This document shows positions 36,801 to 47,250 of a DNA stretch of 64,000 bases, piece by piece; within the stretch, counting starts at the first letter, position 1; each line of letters opens with the position of its first letter. The stretch is from Onthophagus taurus. Taxonomy: Eukaryota > Arthropoda > Insecta > Coleoptera > Scarabaeidae. The notes below the pieces were generated by a model. It did no database searches. It was not told the DNA's origin and was given only the letters and a program-made list of their open reading frames with translations. A program made the position numbers and the translations under genes. Location of the stretch: the NCBI RefSeq assembly GCF_036711975.1, contig NC_091966.1:12531501-12595500 (forward strand), given 5' to 3'.

Positions 36801-39217
36801 AGGCGTAATTTATTTTTAAAGTTTAAGGTCTTTGAAAATTAAGTTTATATGCCGCAAAGAAAAACCGCTTGCAGACAACAGCATAATATAGCGCGGTGGA
36901 TGAGTGCTGGGCTGTCATTTTCAAAGGTCTTAAACTTTAAAAATAAATTACGCCTTTTAGAAGGGCCATTGGATCAAAAGCTCTGGTAAAACTGATACAT
37001 ATTCAACATAGATTCACCACAAAAAAATTCATCAAAATTGGTGAAGAGTCAACTGCGTTGTCTCCTTGTGAGAAACAAACTAAGTGTTGTATAATGAATC
37101 TTAACCAAATTTAAGATAAAAGTATTAAGAATAATTATTTTTTGCTAATTTGTTAGTTTAGCTTTAAAGTACAGTTTTAATGCAAAAATTGAACAAATTT
37201 GTCTTTTTCCTGGACATTGTTTGAATTATTGCACTAAATGTTTTAAGTAAGTTGTGGTGTAATTAAAAGTGCTACGAATCTCAAATTTCTCAAAACTGTA
37301 AGTCATTTTAATCAATATCATCCAATAAATATGAAATTGTTCTATATTCGTGTTTCTATCAGCACAAACTACAATAATTATTATTACTTAAGAACTTTAT
37401 GGATAAAGTTACTAACAAATCTTAAGAAAAATTTAAAAGATTTAATAACCTTAAAAATATATTTTGTCTATTCACTTTACGAATAATTTTAAGTAACATG
37501 TAAATGCAAAAATTCTCTCGTAGACCTATTTTTATTCAGTATTATTCATTCACTAATTGATGAACATCTGCCAATTAGCAAACAACTGCTCATTTTACCC
37601 ATCCCATATATTTACTCAAGAAGTTTGTCTTCATCATCAAACAACAGAACATATTTTCGTTTTAAATTCAACAAAATTGATCAATTTCACGGTTTTTCAA
37701 CGTTGCTTTTGTTAAGCAGATCACGATGTTATTAACATACAATGGATACGAGAGAATAGAGGTTGTTCGAATAGGAAATTAAAATTAGGTTAATACACAT
37801 TATCTTTAGTATGCACTTTGAACGCAATTTAAAAGCGAATCTAAGGCATTAAATAATAAGATGAGAGATTATTAGATTTATTAGTACGTGTTTTGTGAAA
37901 GTTTCAAAGAAGATTGACACGATCGATCGATAGGAACAATTAAATGGGGTTGATGATCACGGTTACTTTACCAATTATTTTCCTTCATGCAGGTATAAGA
38001 AGAATATTACGGTTTTGCGTTGTCCTCGCCGTCGAATACGGTAATTTAGAACGTTCGTGACCGACAATTACAGGTCTTGGGTGCCGCAATAAGCTGTTAT
38101 CTGTGTGACCAATTTGGCCGACTATTTGTTAGAAAACAATGCAGTCGTGATTGTTGCAACTAACGCTGCTCGTATTTCTATATCAATTCAGAAATCTTCA
38201 TACATTTTTTTTATTACAAACTATATTATTACAAAACAAACATTTTTTTATCATGATAATAATAGGCTTAACGAGCTTTACGATAATTATGTATTCACTT
38301 TTAAAAATTTTCATCTTAATTGATCCAATAACAAAAATGATGTGAAGTCACAGATGGTATTACTTATTATCATCACCTAACCGTAAAATTTTACGATAAC
38401 GTTTTCCACTAACTCATCGTGATTGATTTGATGACGTTGGGAAATGGCGAAAATGTTTACGATGATCACGAATAGAAACATAACGTACACCGATTGTGTA
38501 CGGAGACTCGAATCATTTCGAAATCCCACGATAATACAACAGAAATGAGATGTAACAAGATAGTAAATTTATGCTGGAGGAGTTTGATTTATTCCATACG
38601 TGGATTATCAAATTGTCTTAAGCAAAGCCTTTATGCATCTTGAATGATATCAGTGTCATCTTTATTCGCTGTAAGAATTAAATCATCAACACATTTGCAT
38701 TTATTTTATCTAATATACAAGCTCGATAAAGTCATTAAATGTGATTATTTAATTTTGATTTAATTGTAGCAATTAATTAATAGTAATTTTAAAATAACTT
38801 ACCAGAATGTCTAACTACAACGATAATGCATGTGGTGGCATCTCCTGATCCAAGTATATTGACATGCTCTAGAAAAGAAGAAAAATATGTTGGTGGATGA
38901 GTTTAAAATAAAAATGAGGGTAATTAGCGTAATGGAATGTGTCGTCAACTTTGAGATGGCAATGTGGCAACATGCCCGATAATTAATTGCTGTAATTTAG
39001 GAGTAGCATGTAAGCAGCAGTAATACTTACTGTCATGTGGTACTGTCGCAGCCATTTCCCTCTGGAGGACGTAGAGAAGTCCGACAGGGCCGATGACCTT
39101 ATTAGGGATAGCTAATAATTGGGCTGCTGTGTCCCTATATATCGGCTGTTGAATGTAGAGGCTTCGCGTGTCTACAGGACACTCCTCTTGTAATACACCG
39201 TTCAATACTAACACCAT
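27845..39217 (-). CDS. NTAN1: Protein N-terminal asparagine amidohydrolase
   Basis: This enzyme deamidates N-terminal Asn to Asp, making a secondary destabilising residue for the Arg/N-degron pathway. The six exons are 39031-39217, 38803-38868, 28513-28695, 28241-28449, 28024-28185 and 27845-27970, all with GT/AG borders and a continuous frame of 310 residues, the length of human NTAN1. Supporting segments are GPVGLLYVLQREMAATVPHD, ILGSGDATTCIIVVVRHSG (the family's catalytic Cys, here residue 76), RIELQLVGGFTDVHHYSEEL, PWPIIYGVGVNVRTGEIFPA and the aromatic C-terminus HYFRRDEQSGTWQPVRF. The four introns other than intron 2 are about 50-160 bp. Intron 2 spans 28696-38802 and holds at least five transposons. 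Confidence 0.96.
28700..29570. other. NTAN1 intron 2, left part
   Basis: No gene or recognisable protein. A short tandem duplication of TAATTATAATTTGGGAAGA lies near 29200-29260, and CACCCTGTATA near 29381 looks like a stray mariner-type end. Confidence 0.4.
29578..30415 (+). pseudogene. Mariner-like transposase remnant
   Basis: After a mariner-style start (ACAGGGTGTATTACAG), plus-strand pieces read VKHFEKTRNVKDGH, then WFQKVGVPAHFG, WIGRRGSIEW and LKSRVYKTKPGRLVELRQQI. These follow the order of a DUF4817-type transposase. The second catalytic site (normally QDGAPAHF) has lost its Asp, and there are many stops. A terminal AGCCTGTATA occurs near 30400. Confidence 0.7.
30530..31545 (+). pseudogene. 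Decayed piggyBac transposase
   Basis: The plus strand reads an acidic start (YYDYISSENDEGNEVSEEYD), then LRQLLPFRECVAFKQYIRKE, which matches the PFRGRCPFRQYIPSKP block, and later NKTKDGVDLLNQKVG, which matches the NKTKGGVD.LDQM block of piggyBac transposases. There are many stops and frameshifts. The mariner-like element at 31548 begins directly after it. Confidence 0.7.
31548..32986 (+). mobile_element. Mariner-like element with TIRs
   Basis: TA-CAGGGTGATTTATTAGGGCA on the left is mirrored by a right end whose reverse strand starts TA-CAGAGTGATTTATTAACCCA. The inverted match extends about 55 bp on each side (through ATCAAACTTTGACATATGAT). TA duplications lie at 31546-31547 and 32987-32988. 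Length is 1,439 bp. It encodes one transposase, now broken. Confidence 0.9.
31761..32813 (+). pseudogene. Mariner-like transposase, frameshifted, catalytic Asp lost
   Basis: The frame starts MYAYSTEEYVDVIFVYGFCN and must shift near 31825, 32115 and 32340 to stay in register. It then passes through REYQERFPQRHLPYYSVFNG, LWTDESCFARDG (first Asp), WNQHNGAPPHRG and RSPDLNPLDFYLW (third Asp) to the normal end EGGYFEQYL. At the second catalytic position, where relatives have HDGAP, this copy has HNGAP, an Asp-to-Asn change, with 36 residues to the third Asp. It is inactive on both counts. Confidence 0.87.
34185..34192 (+). promoter_or_regulatory. TATA box of the pogo-like transposase
   Basis: TATAAAAG lies 51 bp before the start codon. 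TTTCAGAGC, about 30 bp downstream of the box, could be the transcription start. Confidence 0.55.
34243..35832 (+). CDS. Pogo/CENP-B-like DDD transposase with C-terminal zinc cluster
   Basis: This is a single intact frame of 529 residues. An acidic N-terminus (to about 100) is followed by a helix-turn-helix segment (YKLEAVNYWTSGKKGYLKLE, about 103-150) and a CENP-B-type DNA-binding region ending SHSWVQRFKKANRL (about 205-218). The DDE_1-like core has Asp in TYNSDQSGFN (about 265), Asp in LLLLDSWSGHC (about 368) and Asp in GQIQPLDVFG 37 residues later. All three are present. The last 40 residues hold CDICG-x7-C-x2-C-x4-C followed by KHFFHDFHFCQHY, a Cys/His cluster likely to bind zinc and not usual for pogo transposases (inference). 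It lies in sense opposite to NTAN1. Domesticated function cannot be excluded, but the matching terminal repeats favour a recently mobile element. Confidence 0.9.
   Translation: MVTINPINVLNLLMTVFTVMNIPQTPVNEAEVSLKENIQRILMESMEDYNMQIEDETVLIFDSSNGINDGQQIIEDQDTTDRFVEDTDAHCPLKDDIDYEYKLEAVNYWTSGKKGYLKLETVKNKYRKVTSKTQLHRWSKYIEERGTYKEKLAEITEFVINQARAAVDNKLPLHDIDIRRWAIQARNEKNLSPQLFKASHSWVQRFKKANRLVSRKITKFLSQKQIGNVDRVKTLAKDFVKEAKLQIQIYGPENTYNSDQSGFNLEFHSGRTLSDLGVKTVESVVQSVSSTTHSYTIQPVISADGKLLSPLFIVLKEPSGSFGPRVANTMFKADNIYVLASKSGKLTSEHMKNWLQNVYFPNTGSKSLLLLDSWSGHCPEVISEITPSGTNFKHLSIPAGTTGQIQPLDVFGFRIWKNFIRRFSDQIILYQYDVNLHQRDNILKLQSLTHNQLASPRFINVFKYAWFASGYIEERPDHFENPVEVCFSSEKPTCDICGDIAVITCAWCKKSLCLKHFFHDFHFCQHYVE
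36799..36958. mobile_element. Small MITE inside the right palindrome arm
   Basis: Terminal inverted repeats of about 42 bp (AGGCGTAATTTATTTTTAAA and its mirror) enclose a short GC-richer core. The left palindrome arm shows the uninterrupted sequence (CCTTGTTAGAAGGG on that strand sense). The flanking TAA and TTA could be a mutated 3-bp duplication. So this insertion postdates the outer palindrome. Confidence 0.8.
37070..38800. other. NTAN1 intron 2, right part
   Basis: AT-rich with small mixed-composition patches. No protein frame or repeat that I recognise. Confidence 0.45.
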
Positions 39218-39219
39218 AA

Positions 39220-40600
39220 TGAATCTGAAATAAAATTAATAAATTTTAAATAAGTATTTTTTTTATTATTTTTTTTAATATCTTAGAAAAAATTTTTATA
39301 CGGTCCTGTCGACGTCGTTAATAATCTCCTTTTGAGAAGTATAGACCGAAGGTCTTTATGAATTATTACCAATAATAAGTCGAGGGTCCGACGTACGAGA
39401 TCACCGTGTACGGCTGCTGGAATGAACACATGTGTGATTGAAACGAATTACGTGTGTTAATCAGCGAGTGGTCTCGATGAAACCTTAATGGAAACTTATG
39501 TACGTTGTTGAGGAAGTAAAAGTAAACGTTTGATATATTGAATGATCGTTTATCGTATATTTAATAAAAAGAATTTTCTAAGATAACAAAAAAATTCTTA
39601 GGACGTCTATTCTGCCTTTTATTATTGTTATGTCATAGTTATTTATGTTAGATTTATGAAAGTTTTTACGTAATTTTTCCTTTATTTAGTTAAGACCCGA
39701 ATGTTATAGCTAGTCGTAGCTTACTTCGTTGTATGCATTTTATAATTTTACTTCTTCTTCTTAGGTCTGTCTATTAAAGTACTTGTCTATAATCCATTTT
39801 TGATAAACGAGCTTGCATTAATGTACACAGTAGGTACGCTATCTATATTGGACAAGGAACATGCATTTCCTGATTTATGAAATTATTTACTATATCATAT
39901 TGATAATTTAGAACTCTAATTGCATCCTTACTTAGTACAGCAATTTAGCTGTTGCCTTACTGGGTATTGTATAAGTTTCTTCAAATGTTTTGGAATCTGC
40001 GAGAAAAGAGGGTTCCATTTTAGGTAATTTTGATGTAAGCTTCAAATGTGCGACCAAAAGAACACTTAACGTCAAATGTTATTCACATCAAATGGTCATA
40101 TATCTTATGATCTGACACAATGCCAAATTGTTGACACAAACACAAACGATTTTTTGTCTTCTTTTTAGGCTTCGTATTGTGTGTCCATATTCGAGTTTTT
40201 ATTTCGATATGTTATCGACAAACCGCAATTATTTTATGTTTTCGATAGAACTTGTTAAACTCCAAATTTTAATCGATTGTATGATTAACCATACATGTTG
40301 TGTACTTTATATTCTATTCCAATCAAGAAAGGTTGAAATAACTTAACAAAATATTCATAGTACTATCCAACCAAGTAAACATATCATTTAACCCCTTAAC
40401 GCACAAGCCCGAGTCTTACTCGGATCAAAGTTTTTCAAAGTATGCAGGCGTAAGTCTTTTGCAAAGTATTTATAAGATCGCATTTTGGTCGTGAGCTTAC
40501 TTAGTTTATACTTCACAATTATCAAGTATTACAAAATTGTTGTTGGGCAGAGTTGTAATGTAGCTAATTCATCTCACAATCAACCAAACAGAAAGATTAT
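39220..40600. other. NTAN1 upstream region
   Basis: This should hold the NTAN1 promoter; the first 250 bp are GC-richer than the rest. At 40388 TTAACCCCTTAACGCACAAG resembles a piggyBac-type end, but no clear partner end was found. No gene is seen. Confidence 0.4.
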
Positions 40601-40879
40601 ATTTTGCTGTAAGTAAAATGTTGGCAAAAGCATTTTTCAAGGAACTTGTTTAGGTTATTGAAGATACAGGATTCTTAACTACTAGTTTTAAAGTAGTTCA
40701 GGCAGATTGTTTGTGGAAATCACTGATAGTGATTCGAGCCCTAAAAGCATGGTCAATCAAGGATATAGAGAAATAAACTACCAGTAAACTACCTATTCAC
40801 TGCATGGGAAGTAATGAAGCTGGGTTATATTCCTTTACAGAATATTTCAACAGATATTACATCCTAGAAGTCAGACGAA

Positions 40880-41120
40880 ATATGAATTTGAAAGGTCTCG
40901 AATTTAAAATTCCTAGAATGTCCTGGAACTTCAAAACTTACAAATTGTTTATCTGGCGCCAAGTATAGCTTCTTTAATACAGTCAGTAGATCAAGATCGT
41001 CGTAACGAACCTTGAAACATGCTTGAAATGATTTAAAATACAATTTTAAATGGATGTTGAAAAACGGGGTGGCCACAATGCATGAAAACAAAGATCTCAT
41101 TATTAATACAACCCATTTTT
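40880..41120 (+). pseudogene. Tigger/pogo-like transposase fragment
   Basis: The plus strand reads LQNLQIVYLAPSIASLIQSV followed by DQ. This matches the conserved (V)FLPPNTTSLIQPMDQG segment around the third catalytic Asp of Tigger-type transposases. Flanking sequence is too decayed to follow. The 61-codon frame at 41142-41327 next to it is not recognisable. Confidence 0.6.
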
Positions 41121-41769
41121 CCAACATTATTGTAATGACACATGCATTTGGTGGAGAAAGATTTGCTGAAACGTGAATTGATTGCTCTTGAAATTCCTAG
41201 TCCTACGGAACTTAATGATAGTGAAAAAAACGAGGGTATTCTAAGTGCAGATGTAATAAAAGAAGAACGGGAACATGTGTCAACAACGTGTGTGGGGTTG
41301 AAAAAATGTGATTTTATTTGTAACTAGGCTTGATAAAAATATGTAGCGCGACACAGAAAAATAAAAACTTTTCAAAAACCCAATAAGAAAAATCAAAGAA
41401 AATATTTTTATTGATAGAAATTTGCAGTTTAAGATGCAATAATTCAAATTAGTAATGTTTAAGTATGCACACCCCCTTGTATGTGTGCATACTTCTAACT
41501 AGTATTAAAGTTTTTGTTTTCATTAATCGTTGCAACATCTTTGCTGTGATATTCACTCATTTGGTCGAGACATGATAAATAAGTATAGATAAGAAGAATA
41601 CCGAAGAATTTTCGCATAGCTGCCTTTGATTGCGTTACAGCGTATGAAGTGTACAAAGTTTGTGACGTTGTGATAAATTGATCAATGCAAGTGCAACACA
41701 AGATTGCAATTTCTCAACATGCCGACTCTGATTAGGATTCTTCTAGCGATCACGATCGTCCTAGCTGAC

Positions 41770-42430
41770 AAATACACGAATAATTTCATTATTCTCAAGT
41801 AGACAGACTATGCTAGCGCTTAGTAAGCATCGAACTGCATCACCGCTAATGAAGTCCTGTCAGCAATCACTTGCAGAGGCTAATGTTTATAACAACATCA
41901 CAATAAAGTGTCGGAAAGGATATACCGGAAATATGGCACACGATTATGCGGACAGGTTGGCGAAATGGGCGGGTAAGAAGTCGTAGTAAGTGAACTTTTA
42001 ATATAGCATCAAAGCTGATCAACACCATCTCCCATCGAGTTTTTTGCGATAGATGGCATGAGACTGCAGTAGGTGTCTTTGCAGAGAAAATTCTGCTCAG
42101 TTCCCGGGAAAATCAAAAAGTGACTTGAGGCTCCTCACCCACTTTTTGACTGGACATTGCAGGTTACGTAAGCACAAGTTCTACATGAAGGTGGCGAAAA
42201 CAACAATTTCTAGAGGGCGTGAAATGGAAGAAGAGACGGTCCAGAAGTCATATTGTTTGTGATTGTCCCAACCTCGCGTACTTAAGGGAATCCATTTTTG
42301 GCGTATTATGGCCCCAATTTTCGGACATAAAGAAAATCTTGGGCTGCTTTTCTGACTCCTGAATAAACTGTTAACTGTGAGGATGTACAAAGGGCTCGCT
42401 GGGGCTGTGAAGGAATTCACCCCCACATGA
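41770..42430 (+). pseudogene. LINE (R1/jockey-type) RNase H and C-terminal remnant
   Basis: The plus strand reads QTMLALSKHRTASPLMKSCQ then RKGYTGNMAHDYADRLAKWA, the substrate helix and the GN..AD.LAK end of a LINE RNase H domain. LTHFLTGHCRLRKHKFYM follows, then after a frame change a zinc-knuckle-like EEE...HIVCDCPNLAYLRESIF. There are several stops and shifts. Confidence 0.75.
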
Positions 42431-43060
42431 AACTACATACATACATCGTAGCGCTCTTGCTTTGAATATATTTTCAAATGATAAAGTTTTTTAATGAGAT
42501 ATTAAATACGACTCGCAATTGATTTCGTAATTACGAAAGGACATTTTTGCAAGATGACCCGGTACATACTTACTGTGGTTGCACAGCCAATACTGTATAT
42601 AGACATAGTCAACTTACATACGATAAGTAATCTATGATTGATACCTAAGCGGACGGCAATATAATATTTGGGCATTATAAGATAACGTCTCAACACCTGA
42701 CAAAAAAAATGTGGTTTAAAATATACAATGTACAAATTGGGGATGATAGACACATACACATACAACGCCGCCGTTTAGGCAATAAGTTCGACATATACGA
42801 TTTTATACATATATTTGAGTTTCTTCAAGACATAAATGTGCTTATTGTAAAGAAGTAATTAGAAAACTCCAAATCATGCGTCAAAAAGTATCTTGCGCCG
42901 AAGAATCATCGACTTGGTAAAATATTTATTATACAGAATGTATTTGTATAACATAGCTAAACTTCAGTTTCTTTTATGATAAACTTCGGAATTGGTGAAA
43001 ACGTACATAAAGAGTATATCAGTCATTTCCGCATTAGAGTACTGCAGTATTTTATATAAT

Positions 43061-43590
43061 TTAACACATTGACTGTCACGGTACTTTCCAAGACTCTGGT
43101 CTAAAACGGGATCTATCGCGGAGACGTTAACTCGTAGTTGAGTTACGCTTCAACTTGTCCTTTTACTGTCGAGTGCATTACATGTATACCTTTGTTTTAT
43201 GTGTTGTTTAATAGTTATTTTTATAATCAAATTATAAATATCCCGATATGTATTATTAGACTATGTACTATGTGATACAAAACTAGCCTATTTTCTGGAA
43301 AGTTCCTAAATCACCACAAAAAGTATTGTTTTGCTTGTGGATGTTCATTAAACTTTGTATGAATATCTTTTTGGTTCAATTAAATTTACTATTAATGTAA
43401 GCCAAAATTGATTTTTTTGTTCTCTTCTTTGAGTCCATCTATTTATATTTACACTAATATACTACAAATTACAAATCTCATTGTAGCTGTACAAATATGG
43501 CAAGTAAACAAACTACGAGTTACGTCGTATTTGACATGCTAGGCAATAATGCTCACCATGATACATAGCTGTTGGTAGCCAACGTGTTAA
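43061..43590. mobile_element. Non-autonomous piggyBac-type element
   Basis: TTAA lies at both ends (43061-43064 and 43587-43590). Terminal words are TTAACACATTGACT on the left and TTAACACGTTGGCT on the right (reverse strand). A second inverted block (TAACTCGTAGTT) lies about 70 bp inside each end. No protein is encoded. Confidence 0.7.
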
Positions 43591-43789
43591 CTTGAGTAAC
43601 TACTTAAAACACCCATTCGGTTAGTAACACACTAAAAAAATTCTAATAAAAACTTGCTACCTACTATACTTAAATAATTACTATTGTGGCCAACATGCTA
43701 GATCATGTTAACAAAGTAAATTTCATAAGAAAAGATTTATTAAAGAAATGAAAATAACTTCAATTATGTTTTCTCACAAATTATGCAAA

Positions 43790-44320
43790 AATAATAATTT
43801 AATTATTAAATATAATTGAATCCGTCCCTGCAACTTTACAACGCACTGTAGGAGTAGTTGAGGGCCGTTGTCTATGGGGTCGATGGAAATCATTATCTGA
43901 AGATGTGCCGCTTGTAGCCGACGCAAAAATTGAAATTGCTATTGGGCGTAGAAGAGAGCCGTACAAATCATCTACGTTCGTCGTTCCGACGTGCAAAAAT
44001 CGGAAAATCACTTAGGTTTTTCGATTAGCTCGTACGGGGAGTTGCCTGAAAATAAATTACGACCCATCTGGTCAGTTACCGTCGCGTTTTTTCTTTACCA
44101 TAACCGAGTCGTCGTCGTCCTTCTCCTGAGTAGTAAGACTCTCGTAGACACTGGAAGCTTAGATTTAGCGTTCATTCACTATTTATGGACCGTAACTACA
44201 GGCTGCTCCATTGCCTTGTTTGCAGTCGTAAACTATAAAACATTATTTAAATGGCCGCGATACTTTATTCCGTTGACGGCGAGCTTTCGTTCTTTTGATA
44301 AAAACAAACTTTATTGCGTT
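43790..44320. other. GC-richer patch, function unclear
   Basis: Base composition is clearly higher in G and C than around it, with many CG steps. Open frames on both strands (minus 43799-44011, plus 43991-44323) have no recognised domain. It could be a promoter, an enhancer or a 5' exon of an unseen gene. Confidence 0.4.
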
Positions 44321-44827
44321 TAAGAATTTACTAGAACTTTGGATAAACCACTGAAACGTAGTTTTAACATAAATCAAATTGTAAAGTATCGAAGAAACAG
44401 GTTTTCATTAACTATAAATCAAACGCACCGGCTCGAGGGGTTAAGTACATCGCTGATTTAAATATCGCTTTTCTTAAGGAGACTCTCTAAGTCTCTCTAC
44501 TTAAGGAGGAAAGAAGATTAAGTGATACGCAGCTCATATAAAGATTCTCGATCTCTCTCACTGACGACCGCAATAAAATGGGGATATTGGATTTACTCCC
44601 TGGCGCATTATGATAAATCACTTAATGCCATTTTAATCCCGCTGTTCAAGAACTATAAGACAATGTTAATTTATTCATACCTGTCTCATTTGATTAATGG
44701 CCAAAAGCCGGTCTTGTAGAAACAACCCACTATAATCATTAGAATTTACCTACTTTTTGAATTACCTTTTGGAATAATTTCAATATAGTAAAAGATCGAT
44801 ATAACGGACATATTTCTATTGATCGAA

Positions 44828-45180
44828 AAGTAGAACTAGAAACATTCGGGTTTAGCCGTCTATTAAGAGACTCACGGCTAAACTCGAATGTTTTTAGTTG
44901 TAAGTCTAGTGTTGGCTCGAGTTTTAGTTCAGCGTTAAATTGTGGTATATTTTTCATTGAATTAAAACTACAATTAACACTACATCTAGAACTAGAAATA
45001 TTCAGGTTTAGCCGTCTTCAGAGACGTTCGGCTAAACCCGAATGTTTCTAGTTGTAGATCTAGTGTTAGTTCTAGTTTTAGTTCAGCGTTAGATTGTGGT
45101 ATATTTTTCATTGAACTAAAACTAGAACTAACACTAGACCTAGAACTAGAAACATTCTGGTTCAACCGTGCGTCTGAAAA
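44828..45180. repeat. Tandem repeat of hairpin-forming units, period about 155 bp
   Basis: Two full units and a partial third begin near 44841, 44997 and 45151. Each unit has one hairpin with CATTCGGGTTTAGCCGTC mirrored by GGCTAAACCCGAATG, and a second with AGTGTTAGTTCTAGTTTTAG mirrored across TTCATTGAACTAAAACTAG. The CTAG/CTAA-rich words are themselves nearly palindromic. Confidence 0.88.
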
Positions 45181-45189
45181 CAAACAAAT

Positions 45190-46710
45190 TGAATGCAAAG
45201 AAACCTTAATATACTTTAAAATACAAGTTTAAATAAATGTTAGTAATAAAATTCAAAATTATATTACTTGTATAAATCACTAAGTAACTGGAGAAAGATT
45301 ATACTGATAACTAAGATGCGTAATAAATTAACAAAGACCTATAACTCTCTGTGGACTCGTCGTAAAACCGGATACTTCGTTTCACGTTCGCGTTTATAGA
45401 TACTTAAGATTTCTAACCAAACACGGTCAAATTCCCGGCCATTAGAAACGTTTAGTGCCACGCAAAGTTGTAAATTAAGAAGTAAAGTCGGTCTTTCTCT
45501 TTCTCCTTGTCGTATTTATTAGTCAAAAAGAACTCACGGTTAATTAAGCGATAGTGTATAGGTATCAGCGAAAGAAGTGAGCGCGGGAACAATGTGCCAT
45601 CGTTGTCTTTTAAAAATGTTGTCGACGTATACGTACTGCGAGATCGTATATAGCACAATCCGCCTTAATGAGACTATTAATTAACTCCTTGTATCCAATT
45701 AGTATCTGTTTAGGTGCTTGTCTTCTAAGAAAAATCGGCGCCATTGTAACCGGCGCCATACAAATTGTGTTGTAATAAAGTATAATTTAAGAAACACAAA
45801 AAAGAAATTAAATATTAATTTTTATCCTTTTTAAATAGATTTTAATATTAACCGATGTCGTGCTGAACATTGCAATATAAATGTCGCTTTACCGTTGCAA
45901 CGTATGGTAATCATAAATAAATGGTCACAAAAACATACTTGCCGCACGTATGTATAAAATGGTTACCACCCACAATGTGAGTGGAGCGCGGTCTTCGTGA
46001 TCATGACCAGCAAGGAGTGCTACAGACCACGAGATATAGTGTGAAGCAAACACAAAGATAACATATGACCATCTCTTACATGCATAATGTGTATAAAGTT
46101 GAGCTCAATTTTTATTCACTAGAATATATCACTTGTAATAGTATATCTACCTACTTCGTAAATATTTGTGTACAGTTAGATGTTATTATTTATTGTAATA
46201 AACTATTTACTTTAACTTACACACGCACGTTTTCTCCCATTTTTTTTTTAATTTAGAAATTAATCATTATATTTAGCTGGATATTGGTGTGAATGGATTT
46301 TTATATACTTACATATATTTTATCAATATTACAATTATTCTATTCCACCATCGTTTTTTTATGTATGACCCAATTAGCTTCGGTCAGATTTTACTACAGC
46401 GCCTAAAGCTACAATTAGAAAAGTGTTACTTTAATGCTTATTTTTGAACTTTTATAGCAACTAAATATTTAGTGTTGATTACAAAAAGACTTATCTGAAA
46501 TTTTTATGAAGAGCTTACTCTAATTTTCTAAGAGCTTTTTAAGTATAATGGATAAATTCGTGTCTAGATATTCACTATTGGATGTTGCTGTGCTAGTGAG
46601 ACAACGAAAGTACGAAAATGAAATCAGTCGATTTCACGCCATCCACAAACATTGGGAATCTCTCAAACCACATTGTAGCGAATTTTATGGAGAGATCAAC
46701 CTTTTTTGTC
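45190..46710. other. No gene seen
   Basis: Mixed composition with a few GC-richer patches, for example near 45740 (GGCGCC twice within 20 bp) and 45970-46030. No protein or RNA gene is recognised. Confidence 0.4.
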
Positions 46711-46718
46711 TAGAAGAT

Positions 46719-47250
46719 CTATTGTAACATACGCCCTCCAAAGGTTTGGAGCAGATAAAGGTCCTTGATGAACCTTACTATTGCTCCAAAGTCTTGTTTC
46801 TTTATATCAGTAGGTGTCAGGCAAATCTCTCCAAAAATGTTGTACCCTAAGCGACCTCTGGCGACGCAGTCACATAGAATATGTTCAACAGTCTCTGTCA
46901 TATGCGTGTGGCCGGTCAGCAAACCTGAGAGCGTTCTTAAATCTACTTTGCCGAGGCATCTTTGGTTTTCTTTTGCGACAGAGTTATCATAGTCTTCGCC
47001 TGTCTGTGTCCTAGAAGTTTTTTCCGACGCAAGGCTACCTTCAAGCCCTCCTATGTGTTAATCACCTGTTTTAAGTGGCTTTTTTATAGTCCACAGCTGC
47101 ATTGGAATCCAATAAAGGGTGTCCTCGCTACCTCTTTGGCCAGCTTGTCCGTCTTTTTATTACCCACAATATTTTTGTGACTTGGAACCCACCATAGGAT
47201 AAATTTATTAAATCTGATGAGTCGCTCCTAGGCTGTGATGTATTCCGCGA
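46719..47250 (-). pseudogene. LINE (jockey/R1-type) C-terminal remnant
   Basis: The minus strand reads KKTDKLAKEVARTPF (end of RNase H), ALRRKKLLGHRQAKTMITLS, then LTGHTHMTETVEHILCDCVA with a C..H..C knuckle and RLGYNIFGEICLTPTDIKK. This is the standard end of jockey/R1 LINE ORF2. The frame breaks more than once. It lies on the opposite strand to the remnant at 41.8-42.4 kb. Confidence 0.75.

Larger units (their letters stand above)
33306..37066. repeat. Outer palindrome arms flanking the pogo-like element
   Basis: The left arm 33306-33464 and right arm 36748-37066 (the latter holding a 160-bp MITE) are inverted copies, nearly identical by eye. They meet the pogo-like element at TA on each side. 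Joined, they give GCAATTTGGTACCAAATTGC, a perfect palindrome centred on the TA target. Either the arms are an older foldback element of about 320 bp, or they are an outer part of very long terminal repeats. Confidence 0.8.

Noticed and set aside
43799..44323. Overlapping open frames on both strands in the GC-rich patch
   Set aside because: Neither has a recognisable domain, signal peptide or convincing splice sites; kept only as an unexplained patch.
40388..44446. Possible 4-kb piggyBac element between TTAACCCCTTAACGC at 40388 and GGGTTAA at 44440
   Set aside because: Only about nine terminal bases agree, and the interior has Tigger and LINE pieces but no piggyBac transposase.
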